From Flammula alnicola (Eukaryota > Basidiomycota > Agaricomycetes > Agaricales > Strophariaceae), in the NCBI GenBank assembly GCA_015499995.1, contig JADNRV010000116.1, positions 62,001 through 126,000 on the forward strand: 64,000 nucleotides of DNA, in the 5' to 3' direction. The stretch's first letter is position 1. Every line of letters begins with the position of its first letter. Of the stretch, positions 45,600 through 57,553 are shown in pieces. A program made the position numbers and the translations under genes. A model generated the notes under the pieces. That model was given only the letters and a program-made list of their open reading frames with translations. It was not told where the DNA came from and searched no databases.

Positions 45600-48500
45600 A
45601 TGCATACCATCATACGCCTCCTCGTGTATTCTTTCTCTTTAACCCTTCTCGCAAAGGCAACCTCGTCGCAGATTGACGCTCGGACTCCGACCCCTGGTCC
45701 AGAAAACCCAACGACCATCTTTCACGTAACCAGCGGAAGCAATGAAAACTATTTCTATCGCGATAACATCACCAGCGGCCAGCTGCTCGTCACGAGCTCC
45801 AGCACAGCGAGCGCTAACATCACCAGACGACTTGTTGTTGCTCTTCCAGCTGGTAACAACGGCGCATTGGTATATTTTCTCCCGAAAGATCAAGAGGAAA
45901 CTGGAGCTCCATCTGCTGCGCCATTGAATGTGGAGCTGGTGAATGGCACAATACAAAGCACATCTGCTGAGGACAACAACAGGGGCATACAGGTGGATTT
46001 GATGTTTAGTGGAAATGCGACGCTGGGTGTAACGATAGTGGGTGCCGTGCGAGCTATGCGAGGTCAGTAATTACGTCCTTTTTATTGTTGTGCATCGTGA
46101 TTAATTAATTGAACTTTTTCTCCAGACTACGTGGAAGGCTCGGGAACGATGCATGAAATATTCAACTATACTCTCTCGTCATTCAGTTCGACCGAAATCA
46201 GACTTCACAGACAATATATTAACAGCACTTCGTCGTCGACCCCATCCTCGACCAATAATATACGTGGCCCAAAACCTCAGCCTCAGGTCTTTAAATCCGT
46301 GGATCTTTATTTCTCCATCCCGCCGGGTAGCCCGGCGCGCCTGTCCATCAAGCCCAGCACGAATGGAACGTTTACGCCACCTGCGATCGACATTCTTTTG
46401 CCCACTTCTGCTGCTCACGGATACCTATCTTCCCTACATTCATCTAAGCCCCCTGTGTCTGCGGAAAGCCATGTTCGCGTCCGCGTTCTAACCAATGAAA
46501 CGAGCATTCTTGGATTGAATGTAAACGAACTCTTTTTGTCTCCAGACGAGGCTAGCACTGCTACGATAAAGAGTGTGTTGGCTTCACTGCCCAGTGATGT
46601 TGCCGAACAGGTACGGATGACCGACTGTTCTCAGAGTCTCTTTCGTATGCTTAAACGTGCTTTTCGGTTAGGTTTCATTCTTGACATTCCAGGAAAAGTT
46701 TACTGCTGGCGGATGGAGCTTTTTGACTGTACGTTTAATTTTTCGAAAGTCGAGATATCTTTCTAAAATAAATAAAATAGTACTTCGGCCGTGACTCGCT
46801 GATTGCATTGCGAATGCTCATGCCTGTGCTTACCCAGAATGCGATCGAAACAGCCCTTGGGGCAGTCATCGAAAGGGCTAATATTACCGGAGCCCTGTGT
46901 CATGAAGAAACCATAGGTTTGTGACTGCCTTCTAATTTATCACCTATTGACTTCATGTTGACTTTTGACAGGGGACTACGCATCGTTCGTAAGTTGGAGC
47001 TTGACGGGTCGATTTGGAGTAAGCAACTCAATTTCAACCTAGGTCAACGTTGGGAACGGCAGACCTGACCTCGGAAATACACCCTTCTATGACTACAAGG
47101 TGTGTTCATGTTTATCTTTGTCCATCCTCTTCGATTGATTGACAGTGTTTAGATGATTGATACAGGTGATTATTATTATGTTTCAACCAATTTTATGATG
47201 CTGAGTTTGTGAAAAGACTTGCTCCTTCTTCCGGCAATGGCGCATTACTTCCTGGAGTTACCCCAAGGTCAAAACCAATCTTCGCAGTTCCTGGCCAAGA
47301 TAGCGACGTTGCAGAATGGAACATACCTGGACATCGTCAATAGGTGCATTTATTCCTTAAGTCTCTTTTCTTCCATACTGTAATGCTGAGCGTCGACTAG
47401 GATTGCTTCGTATAATATCATCCGTGCCATGCCCTTCTTTGCTGCTGACCCACCGACACCATCTAAACTGCTCGCCTTCCGTCCTGGACAACCAGTCGGG
47501 AATTGGAGAGATAGCAATCAAGGTACTGGATATGGACCCATTCCATTTGACGTCAATGTTGCTCTGGTGCCTGCCAATCTGCGAGCTATTGGGACGCTCT
47601 TGGCTGCCGGAATTTTGGACGTGGCAGACCTTGATGTAGGGCAAGGCGTGGATGTAGTGGCTATGGCGAAAAAATGGGAAGAGGAGGCTCCAGGAATGTT
47701 TGAAGTTTTGGTGGATGCTGATACAGCACAGCAGAGGTTGGAGGAGTTTGTACAGGCCGTGTCACTCGATGCAAGTCTTTTGGCGAATACCTCCACTCTA
47801 TCGAATGGCAACGTTAGCTTTTATGCATTGTCACTGATGCCTGATGGAACTCCTGTTGAGGTGCGTGTTGTTATGTATTCTGCATAGCACAAGATCTATG
47901 GCTGATACAGGGCGTGTAGGTCCTCAACTCGGACTTGAGTTTTAAGCTGATGTATGGGACGAATGTCACCGCCACTTTCTTGGGACATGTTGTTGATGCG
48001 TTGACGCCTTATCCTCGAGGTGGGTTATTCTCCCTTCGTCGGAGCAGCGACAATGGGTGCTTATGGGTGCTTTAGGGCTTCTTACGAATGTTGGCATGGT
48101 AGTTGCAAACCCAGCCTACGACTCCAATAGAACAAATGTTCAAGTTTTGGATAGGACAGCGTATCATGGAACGGTGGTATGGTGAGTGTATTGTTCACCA
48201 CAACCTGGTAAATGTTAGTACTTAATTATGAACGTGACTGGCAGGTCATTCCAGCAAGCACTGATGGCCGGCGGTATTGCCAGACAACTCGGGTTCTGCA
48301 CCACCTTGAACACGACGAGCGTAGACATCAACCCTCCTCCCTCTCCTCAGCCAACTTGGTGCACTGACACCGACCTTGTGCAACGTCTGCAGGGGGCGCA
48401 GACTCTTTTGTGGGATTCCATTAAGGGCGCTTCCAGCAGTAAGTGCTTTCCAACTGGCACGGCCATTTATTTAGATGCTTAATAAATCTGGGGCAGATAT

Positions 48501-48654
48501 TTATTCAGAGGTTTGGTCGTACTCTTTTGATAACACCACTGACATGTTCTCCGTCGCCGACATTGCAACTCTGTCGCCTAGTGGGACAGAATCTGATGCG
48601 ATACAATTGTGGTCGTATGGGTTCTTGGGGTTGATTGACCCGTCGCAAGAGTAA
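45600..48654 (+). CDS. secreted six-hairpin glycosidase-like protein
   Basis: A multi-exon gene starting with an ATG at 45600 followed by a clear signal peptide (hydrophobic core LVYSFSLTLLAKA). Exon 1 is 45600-46062 and exon 2 is 46126-46610. The N-terminal part is beta-rich with several N-glycosylation sequons. The catalytic-type region begins EKFTAGGWSFLT and YFGRDSLIALRMLMPVL, then GALCHEETIGDYASF. These resemble (alpha/alpha)6-barrel enzymes of the glycogen-debranching-like group (FGRD). Later parts read DTDLLLLPAMAHYFLELP, MPFFAADPPTPSKLLAFRPG and GIARQLGFCTTLNTT. A 13-nt exon lies at 47153-47165. The 3' end is ambiguous: the stop at 48652-48654 overlaps a GTAAGT donor, and splicing to 48715 would extend the protein to about 49030. 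Substrate unknown. Confidence 0.7.
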
Positions 48655-49414
48655 GTAGTTTTGAAGTACACAGCGCACTCGTAGGCAAGCTAGTCAAGCG
48701 GCGTCCATAACTTTGCAATTGCAGTTTAAACAACTCACGCCGCACGGACTCACTGCCACGGCCCGGCAGGCCCCGACGGTCCCAGTTGTTGCTAGCCAGC
48801 CAATTTTATTCTCAGTTCTCAATGACCTTGTTCAACTTCAGCTCAGCTCCTCCGAGTCCTTGGCTCTGCAAGAGGAGGAACAAGCATTTCGACCATCAAA
48901 AACATCTTTCTTCTTCTCATTCTATGTTCTTTCATGCCTCTCAAAATGTTACGACGTCAAGATCCAAACCATGCCAGAGAAGCCCAGCCTTTTGCGTCGG
49001 ATTCAAGGAGTCTGACGACAAAGTCTTATGAAGGCGCACGTATATGACTACGGTTCCATGAATGCGAGTCTCTTAAGGGTGTTAGAACGGGAATTTATGG
49101 ACCAAAGGTGCCCGAAAAAAGGTGCAATTTACATTGTAAGTGTTCGTTTATAGTCGAATTTGTCTTAATTATTTTGACATTCGGATAAAATGTATAGACG
49201 CACTGCGTGTGCGACCAGTATACAGTGACATTGGCCTGCGCCTTCTCGTGGCTTATTATTTCCAGCCATCAAGCGCAGTGGGTGAAGAACCTAACTATGG
49301 ACTGCAAACTCCTGCGATACCTGAGAGCCCGTACATCATGTGTTCTATCTCCCTATTCCTAGGTTATCGCAAATACATAGGATATGTTAATTAACCCCCT
49401 GAACATCATAAATA

Positions 49415-49424
49415 GCAGCAGGAC
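49415..49424. repeat. target-site duplication, left copy
   Basis: GCAGCAGGAC directly before the left terminal inverted repeat of the element at 49425-50053; an identical copy follows the right end at 50054-50063. Confidence 0.8.
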
Positions 49425-50053
49425 CAGGCTCCTAACCAGCCGTCGTTGGGTGTCCTCCATGAGTGTGTGTGAAAATGCTTTGTAATAGGTAACTTTAAAT
49501 TTGGAGGTACACCCAACGACAGGTTGGCAAAAGATGTCAGCCACAGCCGTGGGAATTGCTGATAAACACGCACATTTGCTCTCAAATTTGGCCTCGTCCC
49601 TCCTCCCTTCAACTCAGCAACATCTACAAAATTCATAAAAGTACATGGGAGGGTACTTAAATTCAACCTCCATTAATTACAATTTTTTCCGGCCCCTAAT
49701 CTTCATCCATTGAAGAGATATCACCTAAGAGGACAGTTTCCGGTCAGAATCTGGCTCGTACATCAGCCATTTCACATTCTGAGCACAACGAAAAATCTTG
49801 GAAGGCTCCAGACATGTATGTGAGCACATTTAGTGCATGTCTTTATTTTTATCTCCCTTCTTGACCTTCAGGGATTTTGTTTTCAATGTTACTTTCACTG
49901 AGGTAGGTGTGTTTGTCAGCAATTTCACACGGCTGTGGCTGACATCTTTTGCCAGCCTGTCGTTGGGTGTACCTCCAAATTTAAAGTTACCTATTACAAA
50001 GCATTTTCACACACACTCATGGAGGACACCCACCGACGGCTGGTTAGGAGCCT
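49425..50053. mobile_element. non-autonomous Mutator-like MITE with long TIRs
   Basis: Long terminal inverted repeats of about 147 bp: the left arm 49426-49572 begins AGGCTCCTAACCAGCCGTCG and the right arm (about 49907-50053) ends with its complement; similarity is well over 90 percent. The ends are flanked by a 10-bp direct repeat (49415-49424 and 50054-50063). Long TIRs plus a 9-11 bp target duplication are typical of the Mutator superfamily. The 335-bp interior has no transposase. It sits in the promoter-side region of the dehydrogenase gene at 50324. Confidence 0.85.
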
Positions 50054-50063
50054 GCAGCAGGAC
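50054..50063. repeat. target-site duplication, right copy
   Basis: GCAGCAGGAC directly after the right TIR end, identical to 49415-49424. Confidence 0.8.
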
Positions 50064-50323
50064 TAGAGCCATTCGTCCCACGAACTCTTCTATTTCTTGA
50101 GCATCTGACCAGATCATTCGGTAAGCATCAAGCACTTCCCATGTGTTAACGTTTAGAATTGTCCTCTTTGCAGGTTGCTTGCGCCGGATTTGTTCAATTT
50201 TTCCTGCGGTTCCGTTCGTCATTTATAAGTGCCTGCCCTCAGGTTACCATTCGACTTTCGACATCCACATTGAACTGGCCTCTCCCTATATTCCCCAAAA
50301 TTCCAGTCAAATTCTGTGCCACA

Positions 50324-52378
50324 ATGCGCGCCGTTGTTTACGACAAACCCTTCGCTGTTTCTGTCCGCGAGGTTGAAAAGCCCAAAATATTACATCCCGA
50401 TGACATCATCGTCAAGAGTGAGCTTGCTTGCATTGGAAACTTATTCTACTATTGATTGGGATCAAATAACTTGCTCTAGTAACTACCACATGTATCTGCG
50501 GAAGGTATAATCGATACATGAGTTCTTTAATGTTTTCTCTCTCTCATATCGGGAATTAGCGATTTGCATATGTACGAAGGAAGAACAGCTGCACAAGCAG
50601 GTATTGTTTTTGGACATGAGAAGTAGGCATCTCCTTAACCTCGCTTCTGCGTGCTATCTTCTGATACTCCCATATTGAATGTAGTATGGGTATCGTCGAT
50701 GTATTATACATCTATCTTAAAATCGGAAGATTTTCCTGACAATGTCTCTAGGAAGTAGGAGCTGGAGTCACAGTGAGTGAAAGGCAATGTCATCGAGTTG
50801 CGCTGGTTAACCTGGTCGAATTTAAGTTTCTGAAGAAGGGTGATCGAGTTGTGATGCCATTTAACGTCGCTTGCGGACGTTGCCTCAATTGCGAGGAGGG
50901 AAAATCTGCTTTCTGTACACAAGTAAATCCAGGCTTTGTATGTCTTTCAACCTCTCCTCGATGAAAAGTATTGATCTTTCCAAAGGCAGGCGGGTAAGCT
51001 TTGCTGTCTTATAGAAAATAATCAGCAATCTTGAATCGTACTCGCGCCCGCGATAGTGCCTATGGGTAAGACCTCTTTACGCGCACATGTTTCCTTGAGA
51101 AAAATAACTGATATTTTAACAGTTATGTAGCAATGGGTCCCTATCCAGGTGGTCAGGCTGTGAGTAATTGCATTCTCATTTGAACAAAATCGATGACTTT
51201 ACTTCGAATTCATGGATAGGAATACGTGCGGGTTCCTTTTGCCGACTTTAATGCGCTCATTCTTCCTCCTGGAACCGAGCATGAAGAAGACTTTGCTATG
51301 CTTGCGGATATCTTCCCCACTGTAAGCCTGAAGCCAATTGGAGATGACTGAAACAGGCCAACTCACCGATTAATTGACATTAGGGTTGGCATGGTGTTCA
51401 GCTCTCCGTGAGTTGAATGGTTTGCGATGCGATTCAAATAATGCTCACATCGTGACAATAATAGGGCTTCAAGCCAGGAGAGTCCATTGCTGTCTTTGGT
51501 GCTGGACCGGTCGGCCTCATGGCCGCTTATTCGGCCATTCTTCGTGGAGCGTCCAGTGTTTACGTCGTTGACCGCGTTCCTGAGCGTTTAGCCAAGGCAA
51601 AGGAGATCGGCTGCGTGCCCATTGACTTTAGCAAGGGCGATGCAGTCCAGCAGATTTTGGACCTTCGCGGAGGGTAAGAAATGGATTCACTGGAATCTGG
51701 AACAAAATTCTTTGCTGATTCCTGTCATTCGGCACTAGGAAAGAAGTCGATCGTGGAGTTGATGGTATTGAACTACATCTTTTTTGTATATCAAAGCTGA
51801 AAGTTGATCGATTTTTACCAGCCGTAGGCTATCAGGCGACCACTGGGGATGGAAAAACCGAACAACCCAACGCCGTCCTAGAGGCTCTCATTCATGTAGT
51901 GAGACCTACTGGAGGGCTCGGTATTCCTGGATTGTACGTTCCCAGTGACCCAGGAGCTCCAGACTCCGCTGCAGCAAAGTAAATGCTGGTTACAATGTAC
52001 CTGGTTATAATACTTACTCGTCATTTTAGAGGGTACATTTCCTTCCCATTCGGTATGGTGGATCTTCACTTTTGTTGTATCAGACACCATTCAAGTTCTA
52101 CTCCCAGGAAAATTATTCGAGAAAGGCCTCAGTCTCGGAACTGGTCAGTGCAATGTCAAGGTAAAGTTGCTTGTTACAAATTCTCAACGAAAATGAACTC
52201 AAACACTTCTTTTGTTCAACAGTCTTACAATCGCTACTTGCGCGATTTAATCATTGCGGGCCGAGCTAAGCCCTCGTTTGTGGTATCTCATAACTTGTCC
52301 CTCGATGAAGCAGCGTTGGCCTACGATAAGTTTGATCGCCGTGTGGATGGATATACGAAGGTGCTCCTGCACCCTTGA
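50324..52378 (+). CDS. zinc-dependent dehydrogenase, glutathione-independent formaldehyde dehydrogenase type
   Basis: About 14 exons; all junctions checked keep the frame. Exons include 50324-50417, 50480-50504, 50560-50622, 50684-50699, 50751-50771, 50827-50937, 50986-50993, 51057-51065 and 51123-51159. The start reads MRAVVYDKPF. Catalytic zinc region: TTTCICGSDLHMYEGRT and FGHENMGIV. Structural zinc cysteines: CGRCLNCEEGKSAFC. The insertion AGGAYGYVAMGPYPGGQAEY is typical of the FdhA-type branch of medium-chain dehydrogenases. The NAD-binding site is AVFGAGPVGLMAAY. These enzymes oxidise formaldehyde or related aldehydes with NAD. The 8-nt and 9-nt consecutive exons are unusual. Substrate is inferred from the family only. 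Confidence 0.85.
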
Positions 52379-52716
52379 TCAGTTCCGAATGCCGGATGCC
52401 CTCCCCAATTCAGCAGCTTTGTGGGAAGGTAGACTCGGAGGTAGTGGTCTAAAGGCTGAAATGTATTATACTTGCACAGTACCGAAATGAGATGCAAAAA
52501 TATTCCCTTGGGTAAACTCAGGTGCACTCAACATATTCGAGCAACGATGTTTATTGAAAAGAGGTGATATGTAATAAGTATTCGACGGGCAGTCAGCTGA
52601 TAAGGGCAAGTACGTGTTTAAGTCCTGAATGGTGCAATATTGAAAGTTCGATAGGTATATGTAAGGCATAAGCATTCTGGAAAGCTATCCAACCAAGCCG
52701 AAGACGAGCATGCTTT

Positions 52717-55700
52717 TTACGCATCATACTGCACAAATGCTCTTTAGACAACCATAATTCATGACAGGAGAAGTGACAGAACACATACCACAATTTGCAT
52801 AGAACCAGGCCACCTGCCGACAGTGCCATTCCGTTGGACGAAAAAGTCCGTATCAGTGTCATTGACCAATTCACTGAACCTCTTCAGCGTCCCAGTGTCT
52901 CCCTCCGCACGGCGAACATTCTTCAACTTGAAAACGACTTTGACAATCTCGGCGATTGTCAAGTACGTGAACGCAGTGCCTATACAGTTATGGAAACCGG
53001 AGCCATTGAGGTTGTACGAGTTCAAGGGACGACGCGGGTTGACAGTGGTTGGATCAGGGAACTCGAGAGGCTACAGAGAGATATGAATTTGAATGTTAGA
53101 TATCTCAGCACAAGGGGAAAGACCCACGTTGAGATGAGCTTTCTTAAAGCTACCCCATATCCTATCACCTGCTTTGATTGCTACTGGCGGAAGTCCTGGT
53201 CCTTGAGAGATTGTTGCATCGACGGCCGCTTTCCTCCAAAGGCCAGGGAACTGGGGTCTCAATCCTGTATGATGTGAATAAGGTTAAACAGCATTGCCAC
53301 AGTCAATTAATTTGACGACGTACTCAGCGCTTCACAAACATATCCGCGCAGCAGCTCTGCACTCTGCTGGTCATTGCTGTTGACCAACTTGATGATGTGT
53401 GCTCTCTCCTTGGCCTGAGCATCGTCGAGATAGAAATCGATAACATGGACAGCGGCTTGAGCATAGTTTACTGAAGAGCCGACGGCAACACCAAGAATGA
53501 TCCCAATCAATTGGTCAATGGGCCGACCGGTCTCCGACATCTTGCTGAGGAAGGGATAGTATGGCTTCTCATTCGGTGGCCAAACGAACGAGAACGCCTT
53601 TGCCGCCAGACTGCCTAAGAAAATCTATAGCCACGTCAGCCCAGATACATTAAAGATTCTCCGAGTGACACTCACAGGAGACGCGGAAGGAGATACTTCA
53701 ATAATAGACTTCGCTGTAAGCGCTCCAATAAGTGCGCCCCCCTGCGAGGCTGCATCATGCATCGAGAAGGCGTTCTCAGGGTCGTCGACACTCAGGATAG
53801 TAGAGCTAGATATATACATCAGTACAAACAGTCAGTGCATGGAGCCACTGGTTACACACGTGAACTAATGAAAGGCATGCATAAGAAGATGCAGGGATAA
53901 GATATAATAATGGTACGAACCATCGCTGTCAGCATATCATAGACTTCGTTTACGGTGTAGACGCCTGTGGGGTTATCCTTGGTCTTCAAGGAGATTCCCA
54001 TCTACAGCGCCCTCTGTTAGCCAAATGACTAATCGAGAAACAAGATACACGCACCATCTTATCGCACACCCACTGAACTCCGGCGACGTTGATAACGTCC
54101 TTGACAATGTCGACGTAGGTACCAGAGACACCAGTGTATCTATTATGCATCGGTTTCAGCGTAAAATCAACCTGTCGGGATTTCCAGGGACGCACTTGAA
54201 CGACTTCTCTTGGATCTTCGACTTCACCGTGGCACCCATCCATGCGGCAAACTTGGTCAAGGAATCCTTGTCTGGGAAGATCGAGCGCATCACCTATAAC
54301 GAGATGAGCCAAGTCCATATTATAAACGATAATTACTGTACCATTAATCTGTCGGTGTCGTGTCTATGTTGAAAGTCAGACATATAGCGAAATGCCGCAG
54401 GGAGAGTAAACGGCCTTACTGAGGGTTATCATCAAACATGAGGACCGATCCATATCCCAGCTTCGGGTAGATGACCTTGAAACGCGACGGGTCGTTAAAG
54501 ACAGTTTTGATCCCAGTGAAGGTATTCAACATTATGGCGTCGCGCAACGGTGTAGGATGGTCAAAGGTATACTTGTCCGCCAATCCTTGCCTTGTCAAAC
54601 TTTCTTTCATCTTCTGGGGAGTAAAGAATGGGTATAAAGAATAGACAGAATTCTGTTGATGGTCGTCAATTACAATGACCCAAAAAGGATAAAATCACAA
54701 ATACTCACCCATGGGTAATGACGAGGCAGATTGCGTATCAAGAGTTTGGGAACTTGAATTTAGTTGTGAGTTAGAAGTTTTTGATAGGGCCATGAAACGT
54801 ACTCATGGCACCAAGCGCGCCATTAGTCATATCTCGCTGGCAATCGGAGAATCCCCAAGTCGTCAAGTTGCCGGCTAGAGGGAAATTTTCAATACAGGAT
54901 AAAACAGAACTCGAAGGCCACTGACGCGTGAAGTCGGTCGTGTAGAAACGATCCCCGCGAACCAACGCAATTGCATCACCGAGAACAGCACGGGTAGTCT
55001 AGATGTACTGCATGTTTAGCATTGCCGTGTGAGAGGTAATGCTGGTTATGATCGTACCGTGTATCCGCAAGCAAATCGGAGCCCATCCGTCAAGGGCATA
55101 GTTTCCTCTGCTACAATACCAGTCTGGGCGACGAAAATCGCAAGTCAGGAGAGTAAGGCAGGAACAACGAAATATATCCCTTACATAGAGTTCCAAGTTG
55201 TCGACATGGCCATACAGGCGGCGTGCAGCACTCTATGACACCAAAAGTTCAGTATTTGGTGAATCTGTGCTGAGAGCCTCACGTAGCCCTTACCGCAATT
55301 TGAGGATTAGGATTCCACTCCTCAAAGGTCTCAAATTCTAAAGACAGAGAGATAAACGTCTGCAGCGACATATTAGAGAGTTGAACACACGTACGTTTCA
55401 AACCGAGATATTGCCTAAACTCGTTCATGGTGCAAACTCCCCACGACCTAGACTGTTCGATCCCCATAATTTCGACTAACCGCAATACACCAGGGGAGCC
55501 CAAGCCACGATAAGCGCTGGCGGGGCTTTCGGTCGCCGTATACAAAATACTGGCGAGGTCATCGTCAGCAAACTTCCCGTCTTGTCCACGTTGTAACCTG
55601 AAAGATATAAACACTGTTAGGTCCAAAAGATTCAACTCGGTAAGAAGGGCAAGGTCGTACCCTGCAAATGTGCGCACGGCAGGGTTCTCTGGCACTTTGG

Positions 55701-57553
55701 CAAGGAGGCCAGAAATAGCCGATAAGTCCTTCAGGGTGAGCTAAAGAAGAAGATTAGAACACAAATTAAAATTATCGAGAGCACGTTAGAGAAGGCATTT
55801 ACCTGATCAACGGATTTCCCTTTGAAAAGTTCCCCGAACAGATCTTCTGTCCACTTTTCGTCTCTTGTAGATATGGTGGGGTGCCACTGTGAGAAGTCAA
55901 ACACTGTTATCATACTGTCTTGCTTATTGTCAGTCCAGTCACGTACCCTGTAGAGAATGTTAAATTCGACACTGCAGTGGTTGCCCTCCCCTCGAGGAAC
56001 TTGGAGCTCCTTGGTATCAATACGCTGCAAATATTCCGAGAATGAGAATAGCTCTGATCACCCAAACGGCAGTTAGACGAACATCAAATGGTTTCATGTT
56101 CCAGTTACATCCTTCAGCTGAGCCCATGAAGCCAGCAGCATAATCTCCCGTAATGGAAGTAATGAAGTGCCCGCCGCTAAATTTACCAAATTAGAAATCG
56201 CGTCCCATCTAAACAGGCACCACTTACTTGACGAGTCTGGCGGTCTGGAAGATCTCTTCATCCTGAAGAGCGCGTTTCGCTGGATCCGTGGGAGGCGGGT
56301 CACTCCAACGCTTACGCTCGTTAATCTTCAGAATTTTCTCAGCGATATACTGGAATTATGTGAAAGTGCAAATATTAAGTAGACATATGGCTGATGATGC
56401 ACGGAGGGCAGCTTACATTGTGGTTTCGGCTGTATAACACTAGAAGAACGCTAGCGGCAGGAGGAAGGAACAGGAGACGGTCTTCTGAGAATGTATCGGG
56501 GAAGAGCAGCCCACGTCCTTGAGCCTTGTCACGGACCTTGTCCAGGGAGGCTTGGTCTGATGAACAAGTAAGACGGAAGGTCAATTTGAGGTAAAATCGA
56601 TGTAGACTTACTGTCACCATATAGGGGACTGAGATCGAGGTAAGAGCTCGCTTTGTTGATATAGTTATTAGCGAGGTCAGTCCTGAACAACGAGTGGGTG
56701 ACGATTGACGCATAAGCGAAAATGAGACTCGACATCCCTCCTGGATGGTTCACTTGCTGAAAATTCTAACGGTTAGCAATCACGCTATGCGAAATAATGG
56801 CGACTAACGCGTTGTCTTTTCAAGATTGTGTCAAAAACAAGACCAGCATCAGGAAGTGAGCTTCTGGGCAACCCGTTCTTGCCTTGGACGCTGCGGGCAT
56901 AGGGCAAACCAGATCGACCTAGATCTGGATTCTCGAGATTGTTACCCCCTCCATCAGCTTGCCTGAACGAATGGCTTGGACCGAGGTATGAAGCGGGAGG
57001 ATGGGGGACGGTGGTGTACAGAAGATTAATGACAGAATTTCCCATCTTCTGAGCAAGGTCGCTGTTGGGATCGATTTTCGCAAGAATTTCAAGACCTGTA
57101 GAAAGCTGGACCAGTAACGTGTCAGTAGATGCATCGTGCAAGCCAATAAAAACATTGCTCACAGCTCCCTTGCGGTCATCTACGGCTGTTGGGTTCGCTA
57201 GAGAGTCCCAAACTGCGGACTAGAAACTCGAACGATAAGACAACTATTGCAAGTAATAGTAACATTATACGAACAAGTTGAGAGGTAGTGGGCTTGAATC
57301 CTCCTTTTGCAACAAAAGCTTGCTCCTAATGGTTCACATGCATTAGAGAGATAAAAAGTCGACATTGAAAAATATTACTGACTCGTTTGATGAGATTAGT
57401 GATTCCTGCATGACCTGCAACGTCGTCGGCTGTATCAGCAGTGATTTGCCAGTCATAGTAACCGGTGGGAGCATCAGGAGGAGGTCTCTTCGACAGATAC
57501 ACCGTATCGGCGCCCACGGAAAGGAGTTGGCTGGCAGTTAGATGAGTACCCAT
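52717..57553 (-). CDS. Ppo-type fatty acid dioxygenase fused to P450 (psi factor-producing oxygenase / linoleate diol synthase family)
   Basis: A gene of about twenty exons. The N-terminal animal-heme-peroxidase domain shows HPPASYLGPSHSFRQADGGG, the long NLENPDLGRSGLPYARSV stretch, IVTHSLFRTDLANNYINKAS with the distal His, and the catalytic YRWH motif, split by an intron (Tyr-Arg near 55946, Trp-His at 55881-55886). The C-terminal P450-like domain has VNYAQ in its I-helix, EALR as ExxR, and GSGFHNCIGT with the heme-ligand Cys (near 52984). The last exon is 12 nt (52717-52728) encoding YDA and stop, the usual Ppo ending. Family members convert linoleic or oleic acid to hydroperoxides, then diols, used as sporulation (psi) signals. 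The start ATG at 57553 is the best visible; an extra 5' exon is possible. Confidence 0.9.

Noticed and set aside
52795..53277. Plus-strand frame of 160 codons
   Set aside because: It lies opposite the P450 domain of the Ppo gene, whose minus-strand exons have the heme motif and proper splice sites.
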